The notes beneath the pieces are model-generated. The model searched no databases, was not told where the DNA came from, and saw only the letters and a list, made by a program, of their open reading frames with translations. Both the position numbers and the translations under genes were made by a program. This document shows, one piece after another, positions 1 to 11,218 of a DNA stretch of 64,000 nt. Source of the stretch: Eutypella sp. D-1 (taxonomy: Eukaryota > Ascomycota > Sordariomycetes > Xylariales > Diatrypaceae). The first letter of the stretch is position 1; each line of letters begins with the position of its first letter. The stretch covers positions 2,852,001 through 2,916,000 of the forward strand of contig JAJTTP010000004.1 of NCBI GenBank assembly GCA_023313575.1, written 5' to 3'.

Positions 1-618
1 CGTGGATTGGAACCGTGACGCTAGGCTGTTTACTCTATGGAAGAATCCAGACCTGCGGGTTAGATTTTACGCGCATGCTAGCTAATCGGGTTTATTATGG
101 ACGATTGTGGACAAGAAACAGGTCGTTTACTGTTATTTAAATACCACGCACTGAGATTCCTTATACCATCCCGGGAACGACACGGGGTTTATTAACGTGA
201 GCATTTACCCTATACTGTATGTTCCTAGGCGAGACCTGTCCTTATTTCGGTATCAGCTATAAAATTTAACTCAGATAAAGACCCCGAAGTAATATTGGGT
301 GTGCTGCTTTATTAAAGGAAATGAAGGAACTTATTTAAGCCCAGGGCGGTTGGTTTTTGTTGCTATCTGAGATGTGGCGAATTGCATTAAAGTAGAAAAG
401 TAATTAAGCTGACTACAAAGAATATCGACCATAAAATGAATATGATATATCGAGCTTTAAAATAATACAGTAAGAAACCGTAATTTAACTTAATAAGGAA
501 AAAGAAATCATAAGTAGTTGTATCTCGAAGTATTGTTCCTCCTTGATCGGTATTACCGGAGATAATGATGTGTACACGAACTCGTTCTGGGAGAGTCTGC
601 TCTCCGTCGTGGCCAGCT
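1..618. other. AT-rich DNA, no gene seen
   Basis: This is AT-rich sequence with stop codons in all frames and no recognisable domain. It looks like RIP-degraded or ordinary fungal intergenic DNA. Confidence 0.5.
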
Positions 619-1576
619 TCATGCTATACTTCCAGGTCCGAAGACTTCATTTACGCAACGAATCGCTTCCCAATGAGAACAAGTCCTTGTCATCCTTGCA
701 AAGCAGTATACTTGAAGTTGTATCGTGGACAGGTTATGGTCCATACAGGCGTCGAGCTGGTAGGGTCGTAAGTACGGAATACGTAAGGGTACCGTGTTGA
801 GACTGCATCCAGTTCTGATGACGGCGAATACCACGCGCTCCAAAAGACCTCCATTTTGTTCTTGGTTTGTGTTCTTAAGGTTCGATACCGCAGTAAAGAA
901 CTCCCCGCAATACCGAGCCGGAACGTAAGCGGCCGTCCCACCCCGGATCCGATAATAAGAAAGGAGGGTAAGAGTAATCAAGACAAATTCATCCGGGGTC
1001 ATGTCAGCCTGCAGCTTGTCCACCAGCGCTTCACAAAACGCGCTGCCAGAAGGACTGGATGCCCAGGAGATGCGGTCTTCTGGAGTATTAAGGTTGGCGC
1101 GGAAACACAGGTCGAACATGGGATAGTTCTCCGGGGTGGCAAGGATAGGTAGTTGACCTCGAACTAATCTGTAGGGCAAATTAGTAATAAATAGCTACAA
1201 GATTCGAGAGCGTGACCGACCTTAAGAGGCCAGACGAGTACAAAGCATCTGAAACACCTTGTGGCATGGAGAAAGAGGTCCCGGTTGCTGGGGCAAAGAA
1301 TCCCAAATATCGACCTATGAACCCAGGACTATTGGCTAGGAGCTGGGTTTGCCGGTCTGACCAAGCAGTCCCGGAGGTGAAGACGGCCTGGGCAGTGTGA
1401 AGAGCGCTTGGATCAGAAGACTCCGGCTCTAGGTAGCCCATGGACTCCGCAACACGTGATGGAGTATTTGGTTGAGTGGCACATTCAGAGGATAGGCTGC
1501 TCCCTCCCCTTCTTCCTTCACCATGAGAGATTTTGGCCGTATGATCTACCTTTGAGTCAATAATATTATACAGCAT
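619..1576 (-). CDS. Unrecognised protein, two exons, 5' end uncertain
   Basis: Two minus-strand reading frames join through an intron at 1169-1220 (52 bp). The donor GTCGGT is weak, but there is a good TACTAAT branch site and a TACAG acceptor. Exon 1 (1221 upward) ends in phase 2, and exon 2 (619-1168) resumes in the matching phase. The joined protein has a leucine-rich helical middle with the peptides TPDEFVLITLTLLSYY and GGTAAYVPARYCGEF. I do not recognise a family or a catalytic motif. The first in-frame ATG is at 1576, but the frame stays open further upstream into a repeat (1640-1766), so the true start, or an additional 5' exon, is unknown. The C-terminal part past about 850 could be read-through past a missed splice site. 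It may be a gene remnant truncated by the repeat. Confidence 0.45.
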
Positions 1577-1639
1577 AAATGTTTTAAGGAGCAGACCTTC
1601 TTCGATAGCGGTAGCTGCCGTATTGAAAAGACCGGGGAT

Positions 1640-1766
1640 ACTGTCACACGGGGGGGTATCCCCATATAGGATCGGCACTGCCAAGGACCTGTTGGCTGCC
1701 AAGAATGGAGACAAGAATGTATGGCGCCAACGGGCGCCAGAATGGATATAACAGACTGGAGATATA
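1640..1766 (+). repeat. About 125-bp repeat, copy of 39380-39512
   Basis: This segment is nearly identical to 39380-39512, in the same orientation. Both copies carry the same plus-strand frame containing GGVSPYRIGTAK and ending at a stop just after WRQRA(P/L)EWI. The duplicated piece therefore looks like the 3' end of a coding exon. Upstream of the shared block the two loci still resemble each other weakly at protein level (an alanine-rich stretch before SHGGVSP). The parent gene is not in the window. Confidence 0.75.
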
Positions 1767-1769
1767 ACA

Positions 1770-3223
1770 CCTTCCTTGAGATACGTACTTCGTACGATTG
1801 TATATAAATACCAGACCTATCCTCCGGCCCTCTCCCAGATGGATAGGAGGGTATCGCACCCTTGAAGGACTCTAGTCAATTATTAGCTGAATCTGATATC
1901 CTATATCCAAGCCATAACCCCTCCTTGTCACAGATACCAGGCCTCCCCTGATTTTCGGTTCTTCCCAATTCGGAGATAGGGTACTCCCTATCTAGGCTAG
2001 AGGCCGGTTGATTAGTCACGGGAGGCATTTTTCACGATGAATGAAGAGATGCGGTGAAAAGAAAGGATCCTGCCCTTCTCGGGAAATAGTAGTCTGGAAC
2101 AAGTCGTGTGGACACTGGAGGGGCCGGGTCTTTATATACTCCACATCCAGCTGGATTAGGCTCGTATTCAAAGTCTTGTAAAATCCTAGCTTCTAAATCC
2201 TAGCTTCTACTATAGCCCGGAGTGTGCTTTTGTGGAGCGCGTTAGAAGGTGTATGTTGCGAAACCGATGTAAGAAAAGGGGCTACACTATCCGCTCTCCT
2301 TCCTAATCAGGGGCCCAACATTCTCGGTAAGTCCTTCAAATTATATTATGCGACAGCAACGTACTAAAGAACAACCTAGTTACTGGTTAATGGACTCGTT
2401 TGCAAAACGCTGTCAGAGCTTCTTGGCGTGTTGAGACGGGCTGTCCGAGGTGAAGAGCATAGCTTGAGCCAAATCATAGGGCCCCGGTCAGCAGCTGATA
2501 CAAACCTTGCCATTTATGTGAGATCTGTAACGCTGACACATCTTTATTATGCCTATTTCTTCGAGTGCTTTGTCGGTCGTGCCGATGTTTTATAGCAGTT
2601 CAGCCTTCTTTTGTAACCTTTTTTTATCCCTTGAGTGGCATGGATTCGTATATATATGCTTTGGAGGATAGAATTCGGGGTATGATTCAGTCTACTAGGG
2701 TTCATCTTGATGGTTTCTAATACGCTAGCAGTTTCTCCTGCTTAATCCTTTGATATGGAGGTAACAAGTTCGAGAGGTGATAAGTATCCTATCTTTCGGA
2801 TTTCCTCCTTCAGGGTATACGTACTACCTAGTCCTATCAAAAATGATGCCGAAGAAGGGTATGTTGACACTCGTCCTGGATAGAATAAGCACTGCCGAGA
2901 TAGTGTGTCGAGTGATAAGATACCCAAAGGTAGCAACAATAACGGGCTTAGCACAGAGTATACCCGCCCCAAATACAGCTCCCCTCCGGATAAAGGTCGA
3001 CCCATGCATCGGGATAAGGCGGTGTCTGCCTTCGCTGTCTCATAAGCCCAAAATGCCGGCATCGCAGGATACGGTGCTGTCGACACAAACCGTCATGTCT
3101 CCCTCGAAGTGGCAATATAAATCGTGAAAAACAACACGGAGGTTGTGCTCCACATTATTACGTTCCGTATTACCTTCCTGGATTTTATAAGATGCCCCGA
3201 AAAGGAGGGGAGGTGACTTTTCT
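1770..3223. other. Gene-poor interval, no supported gene
   Basis: Several overlapping open frames occur on both strands at 2742-3127, but none shows a domain, a plausible splice structure or a conserved motif. The rest is broken in all frames. I see no RNA gene. Confidence 0.4.
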
Positions 3224-3232
3224 GTGACCTCG

Positions 3233-3237
<5 letters not shown>
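3224..3237. repeat. Target-site duplication, left copy (right copy 4783-4796)
   Basis: The 14-bp string GTGACCTCGAAGTA occurs exactly at 3224-3237 and again at 4783-4796. The two copies precisely flank the LINE fragment. This is the length expected for target-primed reverse transcription. Confidence 0.9.
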
Positions 3238-3263
<26 letters not shown>

Positions 3264-3697
3264 GCTTAACGCCCGGGGGAGCAGCTGTCTGCTGCTCCAC
3301 AGCCTCCCTAGGGGCATCGGGGCGTGCTAGGCTAGGCTTTACTCTATATAACAATACATAGACACCTATCTAACAAATCGAGTCCGAAGACGTGTCGCTA
3401 AACGCGGTTCAAGCTGCAACCTTCCTGCGGCCGAGTGAGGGTAGTCTTCAGTTTTCACATTTCAAGTACTTCGTAGGTCCTAGGACCTTATGTCCTCCCC
3501 GAGGCCTGTCCAGGTCGTATGTGCCTCGTTCCGTGGAACTCTGAGTCACGCGTTGGCACGCATACTGAGTAAAGTGAATGAAAAGAAAACCAGTAAACCC
3601 AAAAACAAGATCCGACCTTTGCCCGAAACTCCATCGCCAAACCTCTTGCTTCTACCCGCTCTTCTTCTCTAAGTCTTCTGCTTTCCCCTTCCACTTC

Positions 3698-4690
3698 TTA
3701 TCTGGGGCAGATGCTGGTATAGAAACCAGTTATCTCTAGGAACTCCTGAAAAGCCGGAGGGTTGCTCATCAAGACTTGTAAGTATAGTCTCGCCTCTTTT
3801 TCCGACCTCGGTTGCCGGATGGGCCTGCATGGCCATCTATCAAAGGTAGCCTGTGCCTTTTTACATTGCACTAGGTGCTGAGGGTCCTTGTCTCTCCCGC
3901 ACGAGCTTTTCAGCTTCGCGTCCGGGTGCCCGAATCTGCGGTGATACCACGCGAAGTCTCCGTGGCCTGTCCTGATGGCAAGGTACCGGTGTAGCGCTGG
4001 TCTGGTAAGTACGTCTAGCTCTCTAGGGCAACGGATGTGGTACATCAATCCCCAGCTTCTGTATCTCTCTGAGAGATCCAGGGAGGCCCGTGACCACCAG
4101 TTCTTCCGTAGGTCACAGGTGATCTTTCTAGCAAGCGATTTCACCCCGTACGCTGTAGGCGTGCAATCCTTGTCCACGTCTTTCCGCCGTGCTCCTGTCT
4201 TTGCAAGCTTGTCCGCTAGCTCGTTTCCTGCTATGTTGCTGTGCCCTGGGCACCACTTCACCTTGACGTCGTGAGCTCCTGCTGCAGCGTGAAACTTGAG
4301 GTATGCCCATTGAGATGACGGCGCTGCGTTTGCTCGTAGTCCCCAGATTGCGCCACTATTGTCCAAACAAACCCAGATTCGCTGCCTGCGGAGACTAGGA
4401 GGAGCCGTGATGACGTGCTGTAATCCTTTCCAGGCCCCTGCCACCTCCGCGTCGAAATTGATCGATATCGGATCGAGTCTGCCACACCCCGAAGACAGCA
4501 GCTTTTTGTTCTGATAGACCGCGAAGCCGTAGCCTACCTTGTCCCCTTCTTGGGAGCCGTCTGTAAAGACCACTACATCCCTGAGAGGTAGCGAATTGTA
4601 CCAATTCTCGAAGGCGTTCGCCGCTTGTTCCTTGGGGAGCCTTTCTGTAGGGTCTTGCCTGGAACCCGGAGGATAGGTGAGGGGGGGGGG
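3698..4690 (-). pseudogene. LINE ORF2 C-terminal fragment: RNase H and zinc knuckle
   Basis: The open frame contains a complete-looking RNase H domain. The motifs are FTDGSQ (first Asp), DAEVAG (Glu), CLDNSG (Asp) and WCPGHSNIAGNELADKLA (final Asp), so all four metal-binding acidic residues are present. Near the C-terminus is a Cys/His cluster (SCGRDKDPQHLVQC) typical of the tail of fungal LINE ORF2 proteins. The frame stays open upstream of its first possible start to the poly-G tract at 4681-4697, and a stop lies a little beyond it. The reverse-transcriptase part is absent. The fragment cannot support transposition alone, but the frame is intact and not obviously RIP-mutated, suggesting a fairly recent insertion. 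Confidence 0.9.
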
Positions 4691-4697
4691 GGGGGGG
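4681..4697. repeat. Homopolymer tract, 17 G (plus strand)
   Basis: A run of 17 G lies inside the LINE fragment, equal to a poly-C run in the coding orientation. Such runs are prone to slippage and can form G-quadruplexes. It encodes a proline run in the ORF2 frame. Confidence 0.95.
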
Positions 4698-4796
4698 CCA
4701 AGACCGGGCGGCGAATCGCTGGTAGTAACATAGCAGCTATCTGCACTTTAGTCCTGGGTGGCCGCGTGCCTCCTGCTCCAGGGTGACCTCGAAGTA

Positions 4797-5592
4797 AACT
4801 TAAGAAAAGAGTCTAATGTTCGTATCTACCAGAATCTGCTGACAGGCGGAGTCGATAAGCTCTTGTTATTATAAAATCATTTTATCAGATTCATTCTGAA
4901 CCCGTCTTAAAATAATAATACGAACTACTTTGGAGGGAAAGGGACGCTTCTGCCAAGTATCTAAGGTTATAAAGGCTTAGCTGGTTATCGTGCTTACTTA
5001 AATATTCACGTCTTTAACCATTTAAACTCTTAATATATGTAACGAAGCCTATACTAATCTGTTTTAAAAGGACTACGTGTATTGACGAAAACTAAGGTTA
5101 TTAATTTTCAAATAATAATAAAGGAGAACCGGCTTTTGGTTCGGTAAAAAGGTTTGCAAATACTTTTCCTGTAAAATGAAATCTATACGAATCCTATAGA
5201 TTTCGATTGGCAGCTAAAAAACAGGAAACCAATAACTAGATACATAACAGTTCCTCCAATTCTCATACTTTTCCTGTCCACAATCCTGACGATATCTCTG
5301 TTAAGGTATCTGGATGGACCATAAAAACCACTTTTCTCCGATGGTTTACCAATAACCATATAGAGACGCTTAAGTTCTTCCGAAAAAGAGGAAGTGGAGA
5401 AGTTTGGTTTATTTGTAACAATATACGAGTTAAACCCAGATATCAGTTATGTGCCACCACAGTACGATTAAGAGAGGAATCAGAGCAGCCCCATAACACT
5501 TTCTACCCGTGTTCTTACATGCTTTTTAAAACATAAGGCCTAGGTTTACCGTAGTCGCTTTACCACCACTTATAAACCTACGCATATTGATA
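4797..5592. other. AT-rich DNA, no gene seen
   Basis: This strongly AT-rich sequence has dense stops. It contains short inverted motifs around 5187-5206 and no recognisable coding or RNA feature. Confidence 0.5.
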
Positions 5593-5829
5593 TCATTCCT
5601 TACTTTTCTCGTTCTTCAGCGCCGTCTTCTTCTTTGTCTGGCTTCGGCTCTTATTTCGCTTCTCTTCATCGTATAAGGCCTGTGCACCGGGGTGATAAGG
5701 GGTTTTTGTCACCGTGCGACCCCTCAGTGTGTGGAGTCTTATATGCTGTAACCAGTTGTCCTTGCGGTTAAACTTCCTGACACAAAACGGGCATTGTGTG
5801 AATTGGGGGTTGTGATAACTATTAATGCG
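5593..5829 (-). pseudogene. C2H2 zinc-finger protein remnant (C-terminal exon)
   Basis: A minus-strand frame without its own start codon encodes CPFCVRKFNRKDNWLQHIRL followed by H. This is a classical C-x2-C-x12-H-x3-H zinc finger with the conserved Phe. A lysine/arginine-rich tail follows, ending at a TGA at 5593-5595. An in-frame stop lies just upstream of the finger (about 5829), so this is either the last exon of a longer gene or a remnant of one. No partner exon is recognisable in the AT-rich DNA at higher coordinates. Such a finger would bind DNA if expressed. Confidence 0.6.
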
Positions 5830-6056
5830 TTAGCATGCGAGGATGTTATTAACGGAGCACAGGCTTCTTACGACGCAACATGTCTTTTTAAATGTTCGCT
5901 CCGCTTAAATGGCTTTCGGCCTACACACTTAGGATAAGTGCAGCTGTGTATGCCTGTATTTATCACCCGAGACAATATCGGGTCCTGATCCCATTGTGCC
6001 CGCTCGGTAGAAGCCCCCTGCAGGCGCTGTGCTCGATGAAGCTCGACGCTTTTGTC

Positions 6057-6668
6057 TTAAGGCCCGCCCATATGAACTCTGCGCTTATTGATAAGGCTTG
6101 TGTTCTTCTCTGAACAATTTAGGGCAGGCTTATACCTTTCGCCATAAACAAAATAGCCCATGGGCCAGTCTGAGGAGTCATCGCACTCCGCCACGTTCAA
6201 ACCCATGTCTGGAGCCGGGGCAAACGGCGACGCCAAGCTATGGTAAGGATAAAGGACATTGCTGAGAACCTCTGATTTGACGGATTCGATGCCCTGGTTT
6301 TCCAACGGCTGCGGGTTAAGCACTCTGGTATAATCGAACTCGATTTGTTGTGCCTGCATGCTGCCTTTCCGGCACGGCGCTACCGAGATGCCGTCCTTTA
6401 TAAAATGCCCCCAGTCACTCTTAGAATGAGAAGGAAAATGGCCCGTAGGTATAAAGTTGCGGACAGCGAGTTCGTATCCCATATGCCGAGTATTTATAGG
6501 GGCCTCATAGTTAATTAACAAATATCGACTCTGAGGCATCGAATGGCTAGAAATTGGCGTATGAGGACAGCCACACATTTTCGGAGTAGAGAAACTGCCA
6601 GAACAAGAAGCGCAGAATACAAACTGGCTTGCGACGTTGTACTCGTCGAAGTCGGGATGGGCTTCCAT
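6057..6668 (-). CDS. Unrecognised protein, 203 residues
   Basis: A single open frame with an ATG start runs 203 codons in a moderately GC-rich island. It is Cys-rich near the N-terminus (FCASCSG, CGCPHTP), with no transmembrane segment or recognised domain. The island is flanked by AT-rich DNA. It may be one exon of a longer gene or a surviving fragment; I cannot assign a function. Confidence 0.35.
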   Translation of the reverse strand: MEAHPDFDEYNVASQFVFCASCSGSFSTPKMCGCPHTPISSHSMPQSRYLLINYEAPINTRHMGYELAVRNFIPTGHFPSHSKSDWGHFIKDGISVAPCRKGSMQAQQIEFDYTRVLNPQPLENQGIESVKSEVLSNVLYPYHSLASPFAPAPDMGLNVAECDDSSDWPMGYFVYGERYKPALNCSEKNTSLINKRRVHMGGP

Positions 6669-6815
6669 TGTTACAGGTCGAGGGATGAATTTCCAAGTAT
6701 CAAGCAGGTATTCAGGAGCGTGTTACTGGAGAAGAAGGCCCGGTTCATGGCGGTATGGAATGTGGGGAGTATAGGAAGATATATAGGTCTGGGAATGGAT
6801 ATGTCCGGGATATAA

Positions 6816-9493
6816 CAGATATATCCCTCTTGTTCCAGATGGTGATTTAAACATAAAGCGAAACTAGCATAACTAATAACTCTAGGCTCGGGCCGCCAAG
6901 GGTCATAATCACACCTTCATACAATAGATGTTCTTTTTGAAGAATCGAGGTGGCTTCATAAACATTACATTGGGCATGAAAGATATTTTGGTAATACATT
7001 GTAGATCCCAGAGGCTGACGATTTTTATCAAGCCATCACTCCCAGCCAACCTGTCCAACCAGGTAAAGACGGTGCTTATTTTCAACAATCACTTTCGTGG
7101 GTTCACCATGGTACCTTCTTGGTGGTTCATTTAACAGTCTCAATAGGCCACTTAATAAATGAGAAGCTATTCAAGGTCCGACAGGGCAAGAAGGTAATTG
7201 TCTCGGATCGCCGCCATTTATAAAATAATTAGATGGATAACTAGCCGACCGAAGCAAGCATCCCCTACATGGACCAATATTAGTTAATTATTACACATTT
7301 CAAGGATAAACTAAGAGATAAACGTGATTAATAGGTCAGCCGCGCGTCTTTTTGCAGTATTGAGTAAGCTTCGTACCTGACTACGACTTGTAAGCAGTTA
7401 AGGTGACTTCTTGGCAGAATAACGCCGAGTATAAGGTGGAGAAAAGATTAAGAAGAACGCTATGTGTTGATCACCACTAGGGGATTCTTTAGGTTGTACT
7501 TGCGAACTTTAATCCTGCAACTGCCGACGAGGCTAAGAATAGGGGCAAAGGAGATATGCACGTGCTTAGAACTACAGCTTAAAATTTGACTGGGAAACAA
7601 GCCATTATTGCTAACAGGCCTTTCTGATTAGCTGGGTTGTCTTTAAGGTTGTGTAAGCCTCGCCGCATAGTCTTTTATTACTCTTTGGCTTATGGTTCGG
7701 GGGAACTTAAGAAATGCATGCTAAATTTATGTTATATAGTTCGTGTAATTAGCTTGATAATGTATAGCCCCATAGCCTTTTCTTAATACTAGTGAATAAA
7801 AGGAATCTGGGACCCCTTTATTGTCTTAGGACACCCTAGCAAGTCTGAGGCAAACGAAATATTATTGGGTGCGATAGATATGCTCGATTCCTAGCAGGGA
7901 CGGTGATAACCTGATTTAATCCATCTTCCAGCAGGAACCCCGGGATCAGGGTTGAAAAAAGCCGCCCTAAGCCATATGAATTTGTCTTACGTTTACTATC
8001 GTCGCATCTAAGACAACAGATCATAAGACTTGGCAATGGTTACGTGTAGCAGGCGTCGTTAATAAGCTATCGTTTTCGATAAATGATGACAGATCGAAGA
8101 TCCCGAGGGCCCTACGTCGTCCCTGCTTATAAACATCCCCAGGGGCATTTAAGGGAAGTATTAAAATCCCCCTATAAGAGAAAATGCGTGTTCCAAACAA
8201 ATATAACTATTATTAAATATGGCGTACTATAATGGCTCCCATTACGACATCCTTTAAATCTATATAAAGCCTTTTTAAAGTAATATGTATGCAAGCTTCA
8301 TGGTACTTGTTCCAAATATCATGTCCTTTTAAGGAACACCTTTAGATCATATCAGATAACAAACGGGAATCATAAGAATATCCTCCTAGTCCAGGATGAA
8401 TTAACGTAATCGTGAAATTGCGAGCTAGCTATTAATGCCACTTCGAGGATCGCTGTCCTGTACCTCGTTAGCTGCACGCTCCGTAAAAAGCGATCAATCA
8501 AAATGCTGGTCACACGCCACATTTTATTCACTTACTTGGTCCGTATGCACTTTTAAGGTTGTATTCGGGCTTATTAACATCCGGCGTTGGCAATGCGGCA
8601 TGATGAACGTTAATACCGTACAGTTCGAAAGATAAGCAGCTCGCATTACCGCTATGTGGCTGTCCTAATTCAAATATCGTAACCTATATTGTCAATTTCT
8701 TGGGTAGGTCTGGCTGTTATTCCATGATGGGAAGATAGTAAGCTTATTGTAAAGCGGTTCAGTAAGCACCTGAGCTGGTTAACTATTATATTTTAGAGTA
8801 TGTCCTGGCCTTAGTGTAGATAGCTAACCTAAGAGACGATTCGGTCGTAAATATTAATCACCTAAAAGCAACAGCCTGCATATGCATGTCTTAGGGATAT
8901 ATTAGCCTAAAGGGCATATTTGCCTGACCATCCACCTTATATGGGTTGACTGTAATATTAAAAATTAAATAACAATTATTACATTATAAGCTGGGTAATC
9001 GAGATGGCATTCGTAACCTTAATTGATAAGTCGACTTTCCAGAATTTAGTGTATCACAGCATAACATATATTTGGAAGGGAGAAGCCTTAGACGCTACTA
9101 CATCACTTTAATAGGATGTTAAGATTAGTAACTCCCAAATATAAGGCATGACGATAGGGTGGCAGCGAAATTTGAACAAAGTGAGAGCGGAAAATCTGGT
9201 GAGGAGTTCGTCAATTACGAAGCTATACTGTTTGCGATGATGATATCTCGTGACAAGAATGTCAAGGTAGTTATCGTCAAGACATATCTTGGTCAGCCCG
9301 TCCATACGCAGAATGCCAATTCCGGCCGGAAAGGGATTCTTAATGCAGCTAAGATGTGGTGGCGGAGGCGAAGCTTAGCAGTTGCCTCTGACGAACTTCA
9401 TTATACGGTAACCACCCTGCTCCTAAAGACCTGCCCTTCGATCCTCCCAGCGCCTCACGCCTCCCCGTCCTCCAACATGTACTCCTCGGCGGC
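6816..9493. other. AT-rich gene-free tract
   Basis: About 2.7 kb of AT-rich sequence with frequent TA steps and stops in every frame. The open frames present are short and lack domains or splice logic. It is most simply RIP-eroded repeat DNA whose parent element is no longer recognisable. Confidence 0.5.
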
Positions 9494-9900
9494 CTAAGTC
9501 GAGATGTTTGCCATGGCAGGAGTCGATCGGGGCTTCGTGCACTTGTAGCAGTTGTCGACATCGTGGACATCTTGAGAATCATGGGTATCGTCTCTCTGCC
9601 TCTTCTTCGGCGGGGCAGGCGCGGTCTCGCGGGGCTTAAGCAGTATCTCGTAGTGCTCCCGGGCCTTTACGCCGTCCTCGAAGCCCGCTCGGGCGGCAAG
9701 CTTCTCCCAATCGATCTGTTTGGAGATCCCATCAGTTATTGTTGCCGCGTCCGAAAGGACGGAACGAGAACATCGGGATGGCTTACCTCTGGTTCCTTAG
9801 AGAAGCATCCCTACAGCTTGGCTAAGGTGTTCATGTCGTTGGCAGTGATGAGTGAATCGGTAGCCGCGGCCATCGTCTTATCTTCCTGAGGTTTCTCCAT
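9494..9900 (-). pseudogene. Small Myb/SANT-like protein gene with a premature stop
   Basis: Exon 1 (9787-9900) and exon 2 (9494-9715) are joined by a 71-bp GTAAGC...CAG intron (9716-9786) in phase 0. The product resembles the short fungal Myb/SANT-like proteins. An N-terminal ITANDMNTLAKL segment leads into the aromatic core, the second exon has IDWEKLAARAGF followed by a helix with AREHYEILL, and a basic, acidic-interrupted tail follows (PKKRQRDD). The codon right after AKL is TAG (9811-9813), where this family normally has Trp. A single G-to-A change from TGG would produce it, consistent with RIP. The rest of the gene is intact and spliceable. It would have been nuclear and DNA-binding. Confidence 0.65.
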
Positions 9901-11218
9901 TATCCGTGGTATCGTTGGATTGATAAGAAGGTATGGGTAGGAGTGATGGGCTGTGAAGTTTCGTAACGTAGGTGGCTGAAAAGGAAGAAGTGTGTAGGTT
10001 GCGTGGAAGTTGCGAAGTAGAGGTGATTCACTTTTTCATAATTATTTAGCGCTTTGGCAATGAATTTTTAGGCGGCAGTCCCATAATAATGACGTAACTG
10101 AAGATAAAATCTTGGCTGCTGGCGCCCCATATACCCCACCTAAGACTTGTCTTAGTAGTGGAAATATATAAATCAAACAGTTTCGATTGGCTGCAGTAGG
10201 AGAAAGAGTGGGGTGCCCGGGACGGATCGCGTTCTGGAATAAGGGACCAATGGGTCCGGACTCAGTTATCCACGTGTAAAACTGAGTCTGCCGCTACGGC
10301 TAAGAATGGGACCAGTCTTGGCATCTTGTGCACCAACTAAGCGAAGCCTTGATCGAAAATGGATCTTAATGGAAGCAATTACCACAACAACACTTCTTGG
10401 CAAGCAATATATACTGTGGTTGACGATAGATCTTACCTCCTTACAAAATCGATTTATATATTTTCTGCTTTTTGACCTGGATGAAGCAACGCTTATCATG
10501 TCCTTGATATTGTGCTTTTGTTACATCCCGTTTATAAGCGCCATCAACCGGCGGGAATGCGATCTGGGATCTCCTTTTCGGGTAGATGTTGCTGACAGAC
10601 GGGAGTCTAAAATGTCACTCATATCTAATCTTCACCAAAATCGTCATGATAAGGTTTCGAAATTCACAGGCCCTTTCCAGCGGGTCGCCTGTTGCCTGTT
10701 GCTTGTTGCCTAGTCGGTTGTTATGGCCTTCCCACAACTGCAGTATTCTGGCAACCCTCCTCTTCATCCTTTCCATCCTTTTATACACCCCCAGCCCGAC
10801 CGCAAGCTTCTCTCTGCTCTGTCGCGTCAACCAGGACCCAGATTAGGTAGACAAAAGGTCCAGCTTATCCATTTCCGCATCTCATTCCCCGCGATAGGTA
10901 GAATTGGGCGCATCTTAATGATTCCTCGTAGACGCCTTCTACACGCCCAACCACCGTACATTCGGTCCCAGCGAAGCAATCACGACCTTAAAAACCAGCT
11001 AATTAGGCTGCAGGGATAATCTCACCAGTCCCTTGCATATCGAGCTGTAATCCTTCTCAACCGCTACCTGGTTCCCGTGATCCGTCTTTTCTTACAAAAG
11101 AAGGCGTCCTGTACGTACGTACAACCACATCCTCTATCCAGCAGGCCAATACTAATCAACCTTGCTCTTTCCTTTCTAGAATCCTATCACCTTTCCTACT
11201 CATCCCCCGAACGCAACA
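9901..11218. other. Upstream region of the SNF2 gene, no supported gene
   Basis: Overlapping short frames occur around 10306-11019 on both strands without domains. A minus-strand basic, coiled-coil-like frame at 10615-10830 is the only one with protein-like composition and is too weak to call. The last 200 bp before 11219 are pyrimidine-rich, as is common in fungal promoters. Confidence 0.4.

Larger units (their letters stand above)
3238..4782 (-). mobile_element. 5'-truncated LINE (non-LTR retrotransposon)
   Basis: The element lies on the minus strand. Its 3' end carries a short (TAA)n tail, seen as about eight TTA units at 3238-3263. Upstream of the tail is a 3' UTR of about 430 bp, followed by the C-terminal RNase H part of ORF2 (3698 to about 4690). 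The 5' end stops abruptly at 4782. Endonuclease and reverse-transcriptase domains are missing, the usual result of incomplete target-primed reverse transcription. Perfect 14-bp target-site duplications flank it. The last 110 bp or so before the tail resemble 58638-58790, the end of a second insertion, so both were probably mobilised by the same LINE machinery. Confidence 0.92.

Noticed and set aside
2742..3127. Overlapping 114-116 codon frames on both strands
   Set aside because: No recognisable domain, no conserved motif, and no way to choose a strand.
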